NCBI GenBank assembly: GCA_030637065.1
Contig: DAOVVQ010000068.1
Location: 1 to 15,074 of the forward strand
Length of the DNA stretch: 15,074 nt
Origin: Planctomycetota bacterium
GTDB taxonomy: Bacteria; Planctomycetota; Phycisphaerae; Sedimentisphaerales; Anaerohalosphaeraceae
Direction: 5' to 3'
A model generated the notes under the pieces. The model saw nothing but the letters and a program-made list of their open reading frames with translations. It searched no databases and was not told where the DNA came from. The position numbers and the translations under genes are program-made. Of this stretch, positions 13,456 through 15,074 are shown one piece after another. Every line of letters begins with the position of its first letter. Position 1 is the stretch's first letter.

Positions 13456-15074
13456 ATGGCTCACAAACACTTAAACATTAAAGAAAGCGAACTCGGTCAT
13501 CACGAACATACGAAGGGCAAACAGTTCCGCGTAAGCGCCGCGATGTTAGGCACGCTTGCCGGCGGAATATTGCTCCTTAACAGCGCGATCGCACGACTTC
13601 CCTTCTTCTACGGACCCGAAAGCGAAGTCGCCGAGCTATGCGCGATGTTAGGCGCCATCCTGTTAGGCGCACCCGTCGTGTACCACGCCTTAAAGTGCAT
13701 GCTTCACGGCCACATGCACATGGACGAACTGGTGGCACTGGCGATAGTGGCCGCTTTTGCAACGGGCGAATATGCTATTGCCGGGACGGTGGCGTTTATC
13801 ATGCTGCTGGGGGAACTGATGGAGACGCGAACAGCGCTCGGGGCACGGGCGTCGATCGAGTCGCTGATAAAACTTACGCCGACGGTGGCCAACCTGGTAG
13901 CCGACGACGGCAGCGAAACCGAGGTCAAGGTCAGCAAATTAAAGCCCGGCTATGTGGTTCGCGTAAGACCCGGCGACAATATCCCCGCCGACGGCGACAT
14001 TAAGACAGGCGAAAGCTCGGTCAACGAGGCGACTATTACGGGCGAATCCCTGCCGGTCGACAAGACAGCCGGGATGCCAGTTTTCGCAGGAACGACCAAC
14101 CTCACCGGCGCCCTTGACATCACCGTCACCAAGGCGGGCAAGGACACCACATTAGGCAAGGTCCAGTCGCTGATCATGGCCGCCGAAAAGACACAGATCC
14201 CGATCATGCGTATCATCGACAACTATGTAAAATGGTACGTCCCGACGATACTGATGATAGCGATGATAGTCTATTTCTTCACGAAAGAGATCAACCGTTC
14301 CATCTCGGCACTGGTCATCTCCTGTCCGTGTGCGCTTATACTGGCGACTCCGACGGCGATGGTCGCTTCGCTTTCGGCGGCGGCGAGGCTGGGTATACTG
14401 ATCAAGAATGTTTCGCTGCTCGAGGTTGCCGGACGGATAACCGCGGTAGTGTTCGACAAGACCGGCACGCTGACAACGGGCCGGCTTTATGTTACAAAGC
14501 TCGAGCCCGCCGAAGGTGTCGAGCCCGCCAAGATGCTGGCGATGGCGGCGTCAGCGGAAAAAATGAGCAAACACCCCGCAGCCAAGGCGCTGCTGAACCT
14601 CGCCAAAGAGGCCAATGTCAAACCGCCCGTGTCGACTGATTTTCGCGAGACGCCCGGCAAAGGGGTAACGGCAACGGTTGACGGAGCCAGTATAATGGTC
14701 GGCAGGGAAAGCTTCCTGAAAGAAAACGACATCGACACAAGTAATGTTATCGACCCGGCGATGCACGAAGAGCAGGGTTTCAGCACGCTGTACATCGCGA
14801 AGGACTCGAAATGTATCGGCTGGATCGGCATGCAGGACAAGGCCCGTCCTGAAGCACAGGATGCCGTAAGCGAGTTGTCAGGTGTCGGGGTAAAACGCAT
14901 AACCATGCTCACCGGCGACAGGAGCGAGGTCGCCAACCGCGTATCGGCGGAGCTGGGGTGTACGGATTATAAGGCACACTGCCTGCCGCACGACAAACTC
15001 GCCGTGGTGGAAATGATCAAAAGCGACGGCCATACGGTCGCGGTCGTCGGCGACGGGATCAACGATGCGCCGGC
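13456..15074 (+). CDS. P1B-type heavy-metal-translocating ATPase (partial, C-terminus beyond right edge)
   Basis: ATP-driven exporter of a transition metal across the inner membrane. The frame is open for 539 codons from ATG 13456 to the window edge. Motifs seen in order: actuator loop T195-G-E-S198; metal-binding CPC at C290-P-C292 in a SCPCALILATPTA membrane helix; phosphorylation site D334-K-T-G-T-L-T; the P1B-specific HP dipeptide in SKHPAAKAL; M484-L-T-G-D488; and G532-D-G-I-N-D537. There is no N-terminal CxxC heavy-metal-associated domain. Instead the N-terminus is His-rich (HKH, HHEH) and a second cluster, HGHMHMDEL, lies near the second hydrophobic segment. CPC fits Cu(I) or Zn/Cd/Pb pumps. 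The flanking residues are intermediate, so the metal is not assigned. Ribosome binding is weak (AAAAGG only one base before ATG), so the start is the least certain part. Confidence 0.95.
   Translation, partial: MAHKHLNIKESELGHHEHTKGKQFRVSAAMLGTLAGGILLLNSAIARLPFFYGPESEVAELCAMLGAILLGAPVVYHALKCMLHGHMHMDELVALAIVAAFATGEYAIAGTVAFIMLLGELMETRTALGARASIESLIKLTPTVANLVADDGSETEVKVSKLKPGYVVRVRPGDNIPADGDIKTGESSVNEATITGESLPVDKTAGMPVFAGTTNLTGALDITVTKAGKDTTLGKVQSLIMAAEKTQIPIMRIIDNYVKWYVPTILMIAMIVYFFTKEINRSISALVISCPCALILATPTAMVASLSAAARLGILIKNVSLLEVAGRITAVVFDKTGTLTTGRLYVTKLEPAEGVEPAKMLAMAASAEKMSKHPAAKALLNLAKEANVKPPVSTDFRETPGKGVTATVDGASIMVGRESFLKENDIDTSNVIDPAMHEEQGFSTLYIAKDSKCIGWIGMQDKARPEAQDAVSELSGVGVKRITMLTGDRSEVANRVSAELGCTDYKAHCLPHDKLAVVEMIKSDGHTVAVVGDGINDAP

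Overview
The window reads as chromosomal DNA from a mid-GC Planctomycetota bacterium, most likely of the Phycisphaerae/Sedimentisphaerales type. This is inferred from a giant M56 sensor protease carrying carboxypeptidase-regulatory, LamG and pilin-like modules, and from a tandem set of three SPFH (HflK/HflC-like) proteins. No rRNA, tRNA or CRISPR array was found. Both edges cut through long genes, neither of which has a stop codon in the window.

Left (1-5635, minus strand): a BlaI/MecI-type repressor followed, with an ATGA overlap, by a BlaR1-like M56 membrane metalloprotease that stays open for 1,734 codons and runs off the left edge. Its promoter has a near-perfect BlaI operator between -35 and -10 and a second operator near the start site. 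The protease's extracytoplasmic part lacks the usual penicillin-binding domain. It carries three carboxypeptidase-regulatory-like folds, a LamG domain, two almost identical pilin-head-like modules (a 321-bp in-frame DNA duplication) and the start of a LolA/DUF2092-like domain.

Centre-left (5793-7389): rubrerythrin and a small two-helix membrane protein on the minus strand, with a recognisable promoter and a long leader holding nested inverted repeats. Divergent from these is a short ArgA-like GNAT acetyltransferase whose promoter suggests a leaderless mRNA.

Centre (7390-8810): a gene-poor stretch containing a 212-bp MITE-like element with terminal inverted repeats and a strong internal cruciform, then an ABC-2 permease on the minus strand with a good promoter and no ATPase partner in the window.

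Right (8972-15074, plus strand): three consecutive SPFH genes (a seven-helix HflK-like fusion, an HflC-like protein and a second HflK-like protein), probably one operon, followed by a P1B-type heavy-metal ATPase that runs off the right edge. The three SPFH proteins probably assemble into a membrane cage or microdomain. No FtsH is present locally, so their client is unknown.
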